NCBI RefSeq assembly: GCF_023715365.1
Contig: NZ_JAMBNZ010000010.1
Coordinates: forward strand, 61,384 to 125,383
Source of the DNA: Georgenia satyanarayanai
Lineage (GTDB): Bacteria; Actinomycetota; Actinomycetes; Actinomycetales; Actinomycetaceae
Direction of reading: 5' to 3'
DNA: 64,000 bases
Positions 63,443 through 64,000 of this stretch are shown in pieces; within the stretch, counting starts at the first letter, position 1, and each line of letters starts with the position of its first letter. The notes under the pieces are model-generated. The model worked only from the letters and a program-made list of their open reading frames with translations. It searched no databases and was not told the origin of the DNA. Both the position numbers and the translations under genes were made by a program.

Positions 63443-63817
63443 TCAAGGAATCGGGCCAGTCTGGCCAACCTCAACCTCACCCGAGGTCAGTGAGTCCTCC
63501 ATGCAGGCGAGGACTCGTTTCACATCGTCGCGGGTGGCCTCAGGAACGAATGTCACGGCCAGCGAGGAGCCGGGGTAGTCGGTGGTGTAGAAGGCGTGCT
63601 CAACAGCATCGTCGTAGCAGTGCGCCGAATCGCCTTCAGGATAGGAGACCCAGATCCCCCACGGTCCCTCAGCCGGTATGGCAGTGCTCCTGCTGTTCGA
63701 CCACACGAATACCGCGAGAGCGATGACCGCGATAGCAACGACGGCCAGCACCACCGGCGAGGCGACGCGACGCCGTGCCGGGCTCTCGACTACGGCCACT
63801 TCAGCGTGCTGGGTCAT
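63443..63817 (-). CDS. Single-pass membrane protein of unknown function
   Basis: A 124-residue protein: about 20 cytoplasmic residues, one membrane segment (residues about 21-41), and an extracytoplasmic domain with two cysteines (SAHCYDDAV, VLACMED). The 62697 lipoprotein shares the ACGC-type small-protein style but not clear homology. ATG 63817 lies six bases after CATACT, so the transcript is probably leaderless. Confidence 0.62.
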   Translation of the reverse strand: MTQHAEVAVVESPARRRVASPVVLAVVAIAVIALAVFVWSNSRSTAIPAEGPWGIWVSYPEGDSAHCYDDAVEHAFYTTDYPGSSLAVTFVPEATRDDVKRVLACMEDSLTSGEVEVGQTGPIP

Positions 63818-63823
63818 ACACCC

Positions 63824-63829
63824 AGTATG
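63824..63829 (-). promoter_or_regulatory. -10 element of a probable leaderless transcript (63817 gene)
   Basis: On the minus strand CATACT, six bases (GGGTGT), then ATG 63817; no Shine-Dalgarno sequence. Confidence 0.55.
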
Positions 63830-63846
63830 TCTGTGGCGCGCCGGTT

Positions 63847-64000
63847 TGAAGCGCCCCAGGTTTGATGCCGCTCCTGTTTGAGTCCAGGAGGATGAGCACC
63901 ATGCCCAAGAAGATTGATCCAGAGCTGAGAGCCCGCGCTGTGCGGTTGGCGACCGAGCACGCCGGTGAGTACCCGTCGTTGACGGCGGCGTCGTTCGCCG
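63847..64000 (+). mobile_element. Left end of an IS3-family insertion sequence
   Basis: The element probably begins near 63847 with a TGAAGCGCCCCAGG-type terminal sequence and continues past the window edge. The transposase orfA start is inside. The other end, the inverted-repeat partner and the target duplication are outside the window, so the exact boundary is not confirmed. Confidence 0.6.
63901..64000 (+). CDS. IS3-family transposase OrfA, N-terminal part
   Basis: The visible 33 residues read MPKKIDPELRARAVRLATEH then AGEYPSLTAASFA, the start of the helix-turn-helix OrfA of IS3-type elements. ATG 63901 lies nine bases after AGGAGG; ATG 63892 touches the same AGGAGG and is less likely. 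The gene continues beyond the window. Confidence 0.82.
   Translation, partial: MPKKIDPELRARAVRLATEHAGEYPSLTAASFA

Noticed and set aside
1..64000. tRNA or rRNA genes
   Set aside because: I looked for cloverleaf-type sequences and conserved rRNA segments by eye and saw none; a covariance search would be needed to exclude a tRNA fully.

Overview
The window is very GC-rich with strong GC3 bias, abundant GTG starts and 4-base stop/start overlaps. Gene order is that of an actinobacterium: a dcw cluster without ftsA, then sepF, yggT and divIVA, a PriA-type HisA, and DtxR/IdeR-like iron control. The order Micrococcales (Cellulomonas/Georgenia-like) is my best guess; genus cannot be fixed by reading alone.

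Region 1 (1-16.9 kb) is the division and cell-wall cluster: ftsI (3' end), murF, mraY, murD, ftsW, murG, murC, ftsQ, ftsZ, pgeF, sepF, yggT, divIVA, lspA, an RluA-family pseudouridine synthase, a GNAT protein and an FAD monooxygenase. The cell-wall genes overlap by 4-8 bases. murE is missing between ftsI and murF, and yggS is missing before sepF.

Region 2 (16.9-36.3 kb) holds dnaE, bioY and an S4 protein, then histidine biosynthesis. hisD stands about 9 kb away from hisC-hisB-unknown-hisH-priA. The block between them carries a SurA_N lipoprotein, an FGGY kinase, a RecQ helicase fused to a phosphoribosyltransferase-like domain, and a siderophore ABC importer behind a DtxR-type iron box.

Region 3 (36.3-48.5 kb) holds a lipoprotein serine protease, infC-rpmI-rplT behind a structured leader RNA, a SpoU methyltransferase carrying an in-frame 51-bp tandem repeat, thpR, pheST, an SDR, a coiled-coil membrane protein and a two-component system.

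Region 4 (48.5-64 kb) is accessory and partly decayed. It has a 5'-truncated uroporphyrinogen-III methyltransferase ahead of an intact hemD-wHTH and a siroheme-type chelatase, an ECF sigma factor with its probable anti-sigma factor, a doubly broken LytR-CpsA-Psr gene, a transposase fragment, small orphan membrane and lipoproteins, a MacAB-like ABC efflux operon, and the start of an IS3-type element at the right edge. Coding density falls and intergenic gaps of 400-700 bases appear.

Two patterns cross regions. Many free-standing genes have a TANNNT- or CATANT-type -10 element ending 6-7 bases before the start codon and no Shine-Dalgarno sequence, which suggests leaderless transcripts. Several compact palindromes and structured leaders are not explained by coding; the most notable are the infC leader and the repeat family shared by the SpoU gene and its downstream intergenic region.
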